Assembly: GCA_963082975.1 (NCBI GenBank)
Contig: OY720349.1
Location: 62,990,501 to 63,054,500 of the forward strand
Direction: 5' to 3'
DNA length: 64,000 bases
From: Labia minor
Taxonomy: Eukaryota; Arthropoda; Insecta; Dermaptera; Spongiphoridae
The position numbers were made by a program, and so were the translations under genes. The stretch's first letter is position 1. Each line of letters starts with the position of its first letter. The notes beneath the pieces are model-generated. The model worked only from the letters and a program-made list of their open reading frames with translations, had not been told where the DNA came from and made no database searches. Positions 36,212 through 47,404 of the stretch are shown one piece after another.

Positions 36212-36850
36212 AATAAGTTGACCTGTGGCCAGGTCCGAACCGACCGACAATTTGAAATAAATTAATTTCCAGCTACAGAAACAATTTCAAATAATTTTAA
36301 TATTTATATTAATGTAATAAAAAACAGATAGGCATATAACATAAATATTTTTAATTTTATTTTATTTATAATATATAGCTGAAGTAGCCGGCGTTGCCCG
36401 TGATCATAATAAGGAGGCTGTGACGTCATGAAGGGCTGGGTGACGTCATATAATTTTAAATTAAGAAAAGAAGAAGATGATTTTTCCCGAAGACAAAACC
36501 AATACATTCGTGCTGATATGTAAAAAAATCTCCTCATGTGAAATTTGGTGTGAAAATAACCCTTCCCTTCCTATCGTCGATCGCTAATACTACCACTTCT
36601 GGTTTCCGGATTTGCACCAAAAGTTGATCAATTCATCCCACTGATACATTAAGTAAATATACCAAATTTCCTCAAAATCCGTTAAGCCGTTCAAGCTGTA
36701 CACATCTATACGGACGGAGGGACGGACAGACATCATGCTAAAAATACTTTTTTCTGTTAAGAAAATGCATGATTCGTGGAGATATGTAAAAATCTCCACA
36801 TGTGAAATTTGGTGTGAAAACAATACCTCCCTTACTATCGTCGGTCGGTA
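36212..36850 (+). mobile_element. Family B copy 1 (Helentron-like non-autonomous element)
   Basis: Begins AATAAGTTGACCTGTGGCC. GACCTG/CAGGTC form a palindrome, followed by a subterminal ACCGACCGAC. It ends ACTATCGTCGGTCGGTAA, the inverted counterpart of that repeat. The interior has two TGACGTCAT strings, CGGTTTCCGGATTT, a (GGAC)n-type repeat and CAAAATCCGTTAAGCCG. Terminal hairpin plus subterminal inverted repeats suggests the Helentron/HINE class; an alternative is a terminal-inverted-repeat DNA element. Short open frames inside are not coding. Confidence 0.7.
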
Positions 36851-38155
36851 AAAAGAATGAATGCAAGAAATATATATTTAAAATTCATATCTATATATAT
36901 AATATTATAATTCTAGTGTTAATAACTCTGAAAACCCTCACTTATTGACCGTTCTAATATTAAATTTTTTATCGTCGAAGCTGACCATCCGGAAAGTTAT
37001 TTTATATAGTTAAAGTAAAAATAAAGATTTGTTTATATTATCTTGAATTTATTTAATAAAAAAAAATTAATTTACATTAACAGAAAAATACTAACTTTAT
37101 ATTCACTTCATTTATTAATATTATATACTAAATATTTTAGTTTTATACATTTTTTATATATCATTTTATATTATTATATACATATTTTATAAAGTTAATA
37201 TATATTTTATTATCTTCTACTATCATATTATATAGTTATATTATTATTATTATTTAATATAAAATTTTCTATGAAAGAATATAAAATATTCGAATTAGTT
37301 TTATCATATTAAGTAGAGTTAGAACTAAATTACAATAGTAATTGATAATATCTATATATAATAGTACGAGATAAATTTTATTTTAAAAAATGCAAAATAA
37401 ATAAATATTTTCTTTTTTTTTCTTTATTCAGTAGAAAAAGTTTGTATTATTATAGTGTAATTTTAAATTTTTTATTATTATAATAATTTAAATATTAAAA
37501 AAAAAAATTATTTTTAACTTACCCCTAATGACACTAACAGAAGGATTTATAATATAATTCTAAAGAAATTTAGAACTGCATCTGAACCATCTTAAAACAC
37601 AGGCTATTTAAGAGTTCCTAAGGTGATTTAAACTTAATAAACACATATTTTATATATAAAGTGCGATTCAGATTAGATATCCCTTTGAATGTTATACGAA
37701 ACAACAATTTTTATTTTATTTTATCTGTTTTGAATGAAAAGATGTAAGAAAATTTTAATGATATAGATTTTATCTCTAGATTGTCCCCCTTCTTTGAATT
37801 TATTATCTTATCCTATCCGAGTTTTTAGGATAAAATAGATATATAGCCTGATAATTCTAAACATGGTTATAAATAAATTTGGTTTTTCATTTTCTCAGCT
37901 CCTCATTTCTTTCACTTTAAATTAATTACACTCATGGGTTTACCTTATAATAAGAGTCTAACGATTTATATACATACAATATATATTAAAGTAATAATTT
38001 AGTCAAAGGAATAAAGGTTAAAGAAAATGAACCATGATATAAAAAATGAATTATCCTTAATGAAGAAAATAAATTATATTTTTTTTAATAAAATAAAAAT
38101 ACTAAATGATGACCATATAATAGTATAAGGAAATAAAACTATAATTTCAATATAT
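36851..38155. other. AT-rich spacer
   Basis: AT-rich, no recognisable gene or repeat. Confidence 0.5.
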
Positions 38156-38480
38156 ATATACTAGATGCTGCCCCCTATACCCCGAGTGGTATATAGTATT
38201 AGTATAAAACATGTCAAAAAGAGAATTTATTAAATATTAAAAATAAGAAAAGAAGCCTATTAATAAAAAAATATAATATAATACAATAATTTTGATTTAA
38301 AACAAATTTAAAAAAATACTAAATATAAAAAAGACAAAAATTTAAAACATCTCGTTTATATCATTTGTCTAAAAATTCATATTTTAATTTTTATATAACC
38401 AAGAAATCATTTTTTCACTTAAAATAAAAACAAAAACTTAAAATAAAAACAAAAACAAAAATAATATAATTTAGTAATCT
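38156..38480 (-). mobile_element. Diverged Helitron 3' region (family of 22163/26592)
   Basis: TACTAGATGCTGCCCCCTA and CCCCGAGTGGTATATAGTAT match the block beside the 3' hairpin at 22163-22240, but the hairpin itself is lost. The following AT-rich part resembles 22482-22600. No 5' end was found. Confidence 0.55.
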
Positions 38481-38555
38481 TAATTGACGTTTTGAAAATA
38501 TTTTTGTATTCATAAAACATTAAAAAATAATAATTTCTCTTCTTTTATATTAGAC

Positions 38556-38772
38556 ATTGCAATCACAAAAATTTTCGATGTTGAGATTTTGATGTTTTTA
38601 TATGTTTTGAAGGTCCCTGAGTCATTTTCACTAAGGTTGAGAAAAATGTCTGTGTGTGTGTGTGTATGTGTATGTATGTATGTAGACAAGATTACGCAAA
38701 AATGGTTTGAGCTAGAATAATGAAATTTGGTACATAGGCATTATTCAAAATTTGTAGTTTTCTACATTATCC
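38556..38772 (-). mobile_element. HINE1 fragment
   Basis: Carries the HINE1 interior from ATTGCAATCACAAAAATTTTCG through the (TG)n stretch to the TTTGTAGTTTTCTA block. The terminal hairpin arm is missing and the sequence stops abruptly. Confidence 0.7.
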
Positions 38773-38928
38773 ACACAAATTTTTTACAATTTTTTTTTCG
38801 AAATCCCCAATTTAATTAAAATTTGTATGATCTTAAGAGTTATATGCTTTGCTATAATCCACAAATATTTAATGAACTGAAATATTCAATTCGCGTTTTC
38901 TTTTACAAATATCTGCCTTAAAGAAATA

Positions 38929-39128
38929 AGCTGGAGTGTCTCCACTGGACTATCTCGCAATTTGAATTGGATTAAATAACAAAAATATATTAAATTTAAT
39001 TAATTATAAATTAAAATTAATATATAATATGTATTAAACCAGCGCATGTTTAGCTACTTGTTGATGGCACCACGTCACGTGTTGGCGCGTGAGATTTGCA
39101 GTGTTAAAAAATTAATTCTGGTACTTTC
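38929..39128 (+). mobile_element. HINE1 5' half
   Basis: Starts AGCTGGAGTGTCTCCACT with the subterminal ACTATCTCGC and runs to the TTAATTCTGGTACTTTC block, where it stops. It is followed 16 bp later by a HINE1 copy in the opposite orientation. Confidence 0.75.
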
Positions 39129-39144
39129 AAACTTTTAAATTAAA

Positions 39145-39622
39145 TTTTTACAATCTCGCTAGAGATAGTATTGCAATCATGAAAATTGTTGTAATGTCGA
39201 GATTTTGATCTTTTTATACGTTTTGAAGGTCCCTGAGTCATTTTCACTAAGGTTGAGAAAAATGTCTCTCTCTGTGTGTGTATGTATGTATGTATGTGCG
39301 TGTGTATGTAGACAAGATTACGCAAAAAGGGTTTGAGCTAGAATAATGAAATTTGGTATATGGGTATTATTCAAAATTCTTAGTTTTCTTTCTACTTTTG
39401 AGAAATGTAGCTCAACCAGAAGAGGGTCATTACCTACCACGTTTTGATTTTTTTTCCTCTAAACTAACCGTAAAAATAAAGATATATGTTTGATAGTTTT
39501 TTACGTGATTACAAATTGTAAAAAACTGCTATATATAGAATTTCAGCTTGATTGAATCGCTTAAAGTACCGGAATTAATTTTTTAACAAATTGCGAAATA
39601 GTCGAGTGAAGACACTCCAGCT
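39145..39622 (-). mobile_element. HINE1 copy, slightly deleted, head-to-head with the previous half
   Basis: Has a modified hairpin (CAATCTCGCTAGAGATAGT), (TG)n/(TATG)n, the core, and the end CTCCAGCT at 39622. A segment between TTTTTTAACA and ATTGCGAAATAGTCG is deleted, removing the AT-rich 5' part. With 38929-39128 it forms a unit bounded by AGCTGGAG ends on both outer sides. Confidence 0.75.
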
Positions 39623-40430
39623 TATTTTTGAATATATCGGTTATTCAATACTGTTATTCAAAATTTGAATAAGAGGGACGTATATATATATTATGAAAAA
39701 GGTCAAGATTTATTAGGTCCGTCTGAGACGAATTATATTACCTTAAATTACCTTTTCGGAGAGCTAATTCCTGTACATAAAGTTAGAATTTATTCATTTT
39801 AAAATTTACAACCATAACCATATATTTATTTAAAAATAATTATTTTATTTTTAATTAGATGATATATTAACATTAGGAAATAATATATTAAATAATTATA
39901 ATTATCTATATATATATATGTATTCTAAATATTCTAACTACGGTTTAGAGAAAAGTGGGTTGAATGTAAATTCCATTATTTTACGAATAAGCAATATTCA
40001 TAAGATAATATAGATATTGTCGAATGAGTTAATCTATATCATTTAGGGGTCACTGAAATCTAACAATTTGAATGAATATGTCTTTTATTCTATAAGAATT
40101 GCGCCTAAACCTATATATGTTATAAAACAGAATAGATATATGAAATTAATTGTCAAATATATTATTTGAAAATAATTGTTTTATAAATTTTAAAAATGTG
40201 TAGTAAATAATTTAATAATGTTAATTTTATTATTTTCAATTAGGGGAATAAGTTTATATTTAGCGAGGTTATTTTGATGATCTATATATATATTTCCAGA
40301 GGCACTTACTCTTAATATATAAGTACATTAATATCATAATAATAATAATAATAACTCAAAAACAAAAAATGAAAAAGAACGACTGGGGTAGGTCAAAGTT
40401 GTCACTTGTGTTGAGTAAGTGTGAAAACTC

Positions 40431-40462
<32 letters not shown>

Positions 40463-41151
40463 GTTATGACCTTTATTTCAAAAAATATTAAATTTAAATA
40501 TAAATAATATTTTCACAAATTTGAACTTTGTGACAAAAACTAAATCGAAAATGTAGATTTAATAACAAATATTTTATATTATATAATGAAAAGGAATGTA
40601 AAATATTTGTTTTTATTCAGTGAAGGAATTTCAAACATGCCATGCATTAATATGTAATTTTAATATGATAAAAAGAGGGATTTTATTTGCAAATCAATTT
40701 GTATTGATACACCTAAATTATGTAAAGAAAAAAAAATTAACAAATAAAATTGAATGTAAATTAACAGTTAATCTTTGTGATCATTGGTAAATATAAGAGA
40801 AGGCAAAAGATGAAACCATCAGAGTCGAATTTCTGTTGTGTTCATACTTTATGGTGAGCTACAGCTACACTTACACTATAGTTAGATAACAACACAAATT
40901 CATACCTAAATTACTAAATAATCATACAATTCGTATTACGAGCCAAAAATAATTATTAAGAATTTAAATTATTATCTTATGTATTTTTTATAATTTTGTT
41001 TTTATTAAACGATTAAAGAATTCCTACATATATATATTGAATAAATACCTTTTCATCTACTCGTTCATCTTTTGTTAAAGTAAATATTTAAATTAATTTT
41101 CAATTTGGTACCCATAAATATATACACAATTTGTTTTATTATTATTATAAA
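39623..41151. other. AT-rich spacer with AAT repeats
   Basis: (AAT)n microsatellites lie at about 40337-40353 and 40431-40462. Unique sequence between them (GACTGGGGTAGGTCAAAG) is unassigned. Confidence 0.5.
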
Positions 41152-41395
41152 CAAGGCCCTTCCTAGGGAATATGCCGCCCGGGTGCGAGAATAATTTTGC
41201 CGCCCCTTCCGCCAAACTTGTTAAAAATGTACAAATAAAAAAGATAAAGTAAATTTAAGTGAATTTAGTTTTTTTTAGAACCATATTGAAAAAAAAGTTG
41301 AACCTGATCGCATAAACATTTTACCTCGAGCCGCCCCCCTAGGCTTGCCGCCCGGGTGCCCCGCACCCTCTGCACCCCCGGGTCGGAACGGCCTG
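41152..41395. mobile_element. hAT-type MITE
   Basis: Ends CAAGGCCCTTCC and GGAACGGCCTG are imperfect inverted repeats. The flanking octamers are ATTATAAA (41144-41151) and ATTATAGA (41396-41403), one mismatch, which suggests an older insertion. GC-rich ends contain CCGCCCGGGTGC twice. 244 bp, no coding. Confidence 0.78.
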
Positions 41396-41403
41396 ATTAT
41401 AGA

Positions 41404-42719
41404 TATTAAGGATATTATTTGAAATTCAAGATTAGAAAAAGGTATTCAAGCAAAATTTCAAATAATTATCAAAGCTATCACGATTCACAAAATTTATCTT
41501 AAAATCAGAATGAAGAATTGATTCATTAAAATAAAAAAAAAACAATAAAAAGTAAAATGCCGTTATTTAAGATAATTATTAAAATTCAAATTCTATAAAA
41601 TTTATAGAAAAAAATTAATAGTTTGTTATAGTTCGAAAATAAATAAATAGTTGTACTTTTCTTCTAATAAATATTTGAATTGATTCAACTCTCTGTGAAA
41701 TTACTAGATAATTAGTTATTATAAATATTCAAAATTTAAGTAAAATGTTTTTAATTTTTATTGCAATAAGCAACATGAAAGGTCAGCCAGATTGTCAAAG
41801 TTGCCTCCATCAACCATATTTATTAAATAATTAATAGGGATATATTTTTGTTGAATCTAATAATATACGAATATAAATATATATATTATTATATATATTA
41901 TAGAAATATTAGATTTCTTTCTTTTTATTTTTTTAAATTTTTCTTTTTTTTATAGTTTGTTTGTTTTTTAGTAAAATATTTATTTATTTTACTAATTTAA
42001 CCTTATGTTGACTATTTATTTTATTCGTCTATAAGAAACTTAGAAAACAATTTTCTCCCAAGTTTTCTAATAATAGTAATGGGATTCTTTGTTCTCCTGG
42101 GTATGCGTGCTCATGTTTAGTGTCATTTAAACAAGAAAAAAAAATTAATTAACATTTAAACAAACTTAAACAATAGTGCTTATAAATGATCCACTCGATT
42201 CATGTAAAATTTACATACTCTATCAAGATTGCTACTGTGGTTAGAAATAATAAAAAATTAATTCATAAAAAAAATGAACTGAAATAGAATCACAATAAAG
42301 AAAGAAAATATAACATTGGGACCAGCATAGATATTCATTCTATTTCAGAAGAAGAGCCTATTAATCATGCAACTGAGTCTTTTTTTTATATTTTTTTCTG
42401 GGCTCTATATACTGTAAAAACCAAAATATCCTATTTCTACAACCTTGATCAGCAATAAATACGTGTATGTATACCACATTTTACATTATAACTCAATTAC
42501 AAAATGCTATCTGTATATATTGATCATAAAAAAGAGTGAAGAATACTCATTTATCAAATTTTAAAAAATTAAAATGTGAAATATTTAAATTACCAAAAAA
42601 AAAGAAAAAAAATATTGATTGTAACCAATTTTAATTTGAAAAAATCACAAAATTACTCTATTTTTATCAATTTTAAACTTTAGAATCTTGCAATAGTTAC
42701 AATACTTTTGGTTTAATAA
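41404..42719. other. AT-rich spacer
   Basis: AT-rich, no gene or repeat recognised. Confidence 0.5.
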
Positions 42720-43250
42720 TCGAATGTTATTTTTATTTAATAATTTCCTTGAGGTGCAATGTTTGAAGACAGCCAGTTTTATAATGTTTAGTTCATAATT
42801 GGATGTTTTCAACTTTACGCACATTTCAGAATTTACTGAAGTTAATCAATTTCTATAGGGATTAATAATATATTTCATAATTGAAAATGTTTGTTCACAG
42901 TACTAAGTTGTTGTTCCCAAAACACTTTCAAGAGCAAATCTTTTTCATGCAACAAAATCTGTTGGGAATTTCATTCCAAGTTTGAGATAATATTCTAATA
43001 ATCGTTTTTGTTTTTCATAATTTCTTCACAAATATCTTTAAATTTCATCGTCCATATTTCAGAATTATTAAATTTGATTAATTTTGGTTCCAAGTTATCA
43101 ATATCCAAAAATGTAAAATATTTGTTATTGTAAAATATTTCTTATCGATTCTTATATGAAGCAAATCATTTTCAGAGACTTTGTCAGGCTTATAGAAAAA
43201 TTTTTTTCTTTTTAGACCAGGAGAAAGACGTTGTTTTATACATTTTTTTT
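42720..43250 (-). pseudogene. hAT transposase C-terminal remnant
   Basis: Minus-strand reading includes DIDNLEPKLIKFNNSEIW, FKDICEEI and then CEQTFSIMKYIINPYRN, followed by LTSVNSEMCVKLKTSNYELN. The order L-C-E-Q-x-F-S-x-M-K near the end of the protein is the signature of the hAT C-terminal dimerisation domain. Stops and frameshifts are present. No terminal repeats were found beside it. Confidence 0.7.
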
Positions 43251-43732
43251 TTATATTTTAATTATTTGATTATTTTAGTATGAATATTAATATTAATTAT
43301 TATATTTATCAAAGAAAAGATCCCACCACCCCCTTGTTATTCATTTTTATGTTTTGACGAAACGGTCTTCTCTCTGATTAATATCTCTATTTGGCAATTG
43401 TTTTCAAAACGAGAAGCTTCAGGGATTTGGTTGAAACTTAACCTGTGGGATTCCTTGTATGATTCTAAGCAAATATATAATTTTTCATGTAGTAAAATAC
43501 AGATATAATATAAAATTTACCTAAAATATAAACATATATATATAATTATAAAATTCTAATATATTTCAAAATAAGCATAAAAACAATTAATTTTTAATTA
43601 ATTATATATCTAGGATTTATAAATAAATATAAATATTATTTACTTATTATTCTTAGCTATGAAGTGTGATGATATCTTTCAATTCAACAATTTTTATTAA
43701 AATTTTAATGAAATTAGACAATTGAGGGTGTA

Positions 43733-44520
43733 GGACGGGGTCGCCAAACTTTTTTGATCATCGACCCCTATATAATTTTTCGAAATTTCCATCGACCCCC
43801 ATAAAGGTGATATTCAGGTAATTAAAATAAAACTATCAATTAGCCCAGGGGTGGCCGCATGTGGCCCGCCGTAAACATTTTTGAGGCCCGCGAGATTCAT
43901 CACACTTTTATATTCTGCGCCCTCATGAAACAAATATCGCAATAGTGAAATAAATATGATTTCATTTTCTTTATTTCGTTGTTTCTTTTTTTTATTTTTA
44001 GTATTATATATGTTTATATGTAAAAATAATAGTAAACATAATAAAAATTCATTATTTTTCAATTTGTCACACCAAACCATATCTATAATGGGTCTAAATC
44101 TAATATGGATATGTATAATTTTATATGCGGCCCGCGAAGTTATGATGCATTTCCAAAGTGGCCCGCAAGATCATTTGGGTTGGCCACCTCTGAATTAGCC
44201 TTAATATTTAATAAATCAGAAACAATAAGTAAAGTAGCTACAGATCTTTTTCTTCTTAATGAGATGAGTGTGCCTGGAGTTACTTTGCAAGGTTCTACAT
44301 ATTTTTGCATTATATTTATATTCGTCCAAAATTTATGTATTGTCAAACTTTTAATATGCGTTTTTGCTTCAAGATCCGAGTTCAGCAAGCTCATCTTGGA
44401 AGTTGATGTCAACGTTATCAATTTGCGCCAAAAATGATGAAAAGTTGATGAAAAATCGATCGCTATTTTTCATTTGAGCAAACAGACAGTGAAGTCGATA
44501 AAAACATTGTCATAATAAAA
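43733..44520 (-). mobile_element. hAT-E remnant with one terminal repeat and transposase fragment
   Basis: The left edge GACGGGGTCGCCAAACTTTT resembles a hAT terminal repeat. After the MITE at 43846, minus-strand reading at about 44230-44430 gives INFQDELAELGS and, in the next frame, SLTIHKFWTNI, a conserved segment upstream of the hAT C-terminal domain. The right end was not found; coding is heavily broken. Confidence 0.55.
43846..44192. mobile_element. hAT-A MITE copy 2, nested in hAT-E
   Basis: Ends CAGGGGTGGCCGCATGTGG and GGTTGGCCACCTCTG, with a perfect duplication AATTAGCC at 43838-43845 and 44193-44200. The 347-bp sequence corresponds in reverse orientation to the hAT-A shell at 12811-12997 plus 20006-20214. 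The small open frames inside are shared by both copies and have no recognisable product. Confidence 0.9.
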
Positions 44521-45250
44521 AAAAATAAAATTTGTAAATTAATACCCAAATTTTATAGTGCTACTCAAAATTATTTCACACCTTCTGTGTAAAAAGCATG
44601 ATACCCCCCTAAAATTGAATTGGATCTTTTTATTTACAATCATTAATTCAATTAAACCTTTGATAATTTCATATAAAATTTTGAAAGAAAGATGATGAAA
44701 GGTCGGTGGTTTATTTTATGTTATAATTGTCATTCGAAAACCGCTTGCTTTTCATCTTCCTTCTTTAAAAATGTTATAAGAAATTTAACTGAGATTATAT
44801 CAATCCAATTACATCCAATATTTTATTTATTATTTCTTTCATGAAAAATCATATAAAAAAAAGCTATTTTTTAAACTGATTTTATTATTCAAACACAATT
44901 AATAGAAAATCTATCTAATTGTAAGATCAAACAGAAACATTTATCACATATTATTTAAATTATATCTACAATATTAATATATTATAATAATGTTTAATAT
45001 AATAGATAACTGACAAGTTTAGTTCAACCACGATTGTCCAATCAGTCAGATTAATTAGGATTATTACTTTGAACTTCGATTTTATCAAAATCTCTTCTGA
45101 CTATTCCTAAGTGATTAATACCCTATTTTACTTTACTTCAGGACAAAACGTGTTGAATTTAATTCCAAGTAGATTTACAATTAATAATTTATTCTTAAAC
45201 GTTCATCATAGCAATGCTCATCACATGAAATTTGCATTTTTACTTAGCCG
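44521..45250. other. AT-rich spacer
   Basis: AT-rich, no gene or repeat recognised. Confidence 0.5.
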
Positions 45251-45545
45251 CATACTTCATATAAGGGAAGTATTGGAATCGTCAAAAATTTCGACTTCGA
45301 GATTTCGATAGATCTTGACATTTTAGACCTCCCTGAGTCGGAAAATACCATTTTTAGAATTATGTCTGTGTGTGTGTGTATGTATGTATGTATGTATGTA
45401 ATGTTTGTCTGTGAGCAAATTTACTCAGAAACTAATCAAGCTAGAACTTCGAAATTTGGTACACCGATATTATTCACAGTTTGTAGATTTCTATCAAAAT
45501 TTCGTCAAAATCGGTTTACCGGAAGTGGTACTTTACCTACACTGG
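45251..45545 (-). mobile_element. HINE sister family C, 3' part
   Basis: Starts with the palindrome ATACTTCATATAAGGGAAGTAT, in which TACTTC pairs with GAAGTA, followed by TTGGAATCGTCAAAAATTTCG, (TG)n/(TATG)n and a CGAAATTTGGTACACC core. The order and spacing match HINE1, but the hairpin sequence differs on both arms. The 5' end is missing. Confidence 0.65.
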
Positions 45546-45660
45546 TTGCGTTTACCTTTATTCTTTTCACCAGTCGTTTCCAATTGGTTTCTCCATAAAC
45601 AAATTTCTCATTCCATTCGAGCCACGTGCTCTTCCCATCGCAATCTCATTATTAATATTT
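45546..45660 (-). pseudogene. LINE tail fragment
   Basis: Minus-strand reading gives LRWEEHVARME, a version of the R-W-x-G-H-V-A-R-M motif at the C-terminus of the LINE family also seen at 26.1 and 56.0 kb. Too short to say more. Confidence 0.55.
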
Positions 45661-45682
45661 ATAAATTTGAAATAAGCCTTAG

Positions 45683-45865
45683 AAAATTATTTTCATTTTC
45701 TCACTAAAAAAGGGAGATTTATGGAGAGAGTATGACGAGCAAGGGGTTGAAAAAGTAGACAAGCCGTGCCTGAAAGAGATGGCGTCCGGAAAAGATTCAA
45801 AGGGATGGATGGGGTTCAACGAAAGACTTTGCGTTTTGTTTGCCCTAAAGCCAACCAAATCATCT
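45683..45865 (+). CDS. Unassigned open frame, candidate 3' exon
   Basis: 61 codons between an upstream TAG and a TAA at 45866-45868, in a patch of ordinary base composition. From codon 11 the translation is protein-like (GDLWREYDEQGVEKVDKPCL, then GWMGFNERLCVLFALKPT). A pyrimidine-rich stretch ending in AG (about 45688-45712) could serve as splice acceptor. The first Met is at residue 34. I recognise no family; it follows directly on LINE debris and may be part of another decayed element. Confidence 0.22.
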
Positions 45866-45868
45866 TAA

Positions 45869-46821
45869 ATAACAAATAAGAATTCCCTTTTTCAATGTGT
45901 ATCTTCATTGATTCTAAAGCATTATTGTCATGACTGAATTATGTATATTACCAACATTATTATTATGTATTATGTATTATTATTATAATTAAAATTAAGT
46001 GAATTTATTTATATAATGAAAAAAAGCAGATGGATTATTATCATTGCAGAAAAGAAAATTAAAAGGAAAAATTTGGTCACGATATACTTTATCACACAGG
46101 ATTTTGTAAAAGGAAAGGCAATTTGTTATTCTAGGGAGATTGAAAGAAGATTGCTTCTTTCCCTCTTGGAGTATTTCGTTTATTGATTTTATTAATTTTA
46201 AATTAGAAGGTTAACTCAATTTTTGACTTCCCTAAAAATGAATATTTTTAAATTTAGAAAAAATAATATGAGGATGGAATCTTGTTAATACAGAATTCAA
46301 TTTGTATATTTTGAAAAAAAAAAATAAAATAAAAATTTAGGTAATCTTCTATTTATTATAATCGAATAAATTCATTAAATATTTGTCAAAATTTATTTAT
46401 TTAAATGAAATATGATATAAAATAAATCTTAAACAATTAGAGGATTTAAGTTTGTATTCATTTATATTAAGATATATTAGGGCATAGGATATTTAAAAAG
46501 AATATTTACTATGATTAAATATTATTAACAAATCTTTTTTTAACTCAGATATTTTATTATTTAAACATAATAATGATTGTCAAAAACTTGGCAAGCAAAT
46601 TATAATAATTTATAGTTATTTATCAGATTGTCTTAAAATGTCACGGTATATAATTTGTGTATAATATTAACAACAAAACTTCATGTTATGATGATAATGA
46701 TGATGATTGTATTGTGTTTTGAATTTTTATTATTAGTTTATTTTATTTATTCAATTATTTTATTCTAAAGAGTGTTCTTACAAACCCTTTAAATTGTTTG
46801 ATAATTCGTGTTGTTATATTG
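45869..46821. other. AT-rich spacer
   Basis: AT-rich; nothing recognised. Confidence 0.5.
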
Positions 46822-47404
46822 TTACTATCTTGCCAGAGATAGTATTGCAATCATGAAATATTCAATGTCGAAATTTTGATGTTTTTATATGTTTTGAAAG
46901 TCCCTCAGACATTTTCACTAAGGTTGAGAAAAATGTCTCTGTGTGTGTGTGCATGTGTGTGCGTATGTAGACAAGATTACGCAAAAACGGTTTGATCTAG
47001 AATAATGAAATTTGGTACACATTATTCAAAATTTGCAGTTTTCTATTGAAAAATGTAGATCTTTTGGAAGAGGGTCATTACCTTCCACGTTTTCATTTTT
47101 TTCCCTCTAAACCCACCGTAAAAATAAAGATATATGTTTGATAGTTTTTCAAATGATTCAAAATTATATAAAACTGCTATATCTAAAATTTCAACCTGAT
47201 TGAATCGCTGAAAGTACCGGAATTTATTTTTTAACACGTTGACTGGCAATCACGCACCATGACGTGGTGCCATCAACAAAGAGCCAAACACGCGGTGATT
47301 TAATAACTATTATTTATTAATTTTAATTAAATTTAATTTAAATATAATATATGTTAATTAATCCTATTCAAATTGCGAGATAGTCGAGTGGAGACACTCC
47401 AGCT
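46822..47404 (-). mobile_element. HINE1 copy 6
   Basis: Full length: hairpin ACTATCTTGCCAGAGATAGT (one mismatched base in the stem), (TG)n, core, and the end CTCCAGCT. It is somewhat more diverged than copies 1, 2 and 4. Confidence 0.78.

Noticed and set aside
36304-36823. Minus-strand frames in family B copy 1
   Set aside because: They lie in the non-coding repeat body, shift between copies and include the simple repeat.
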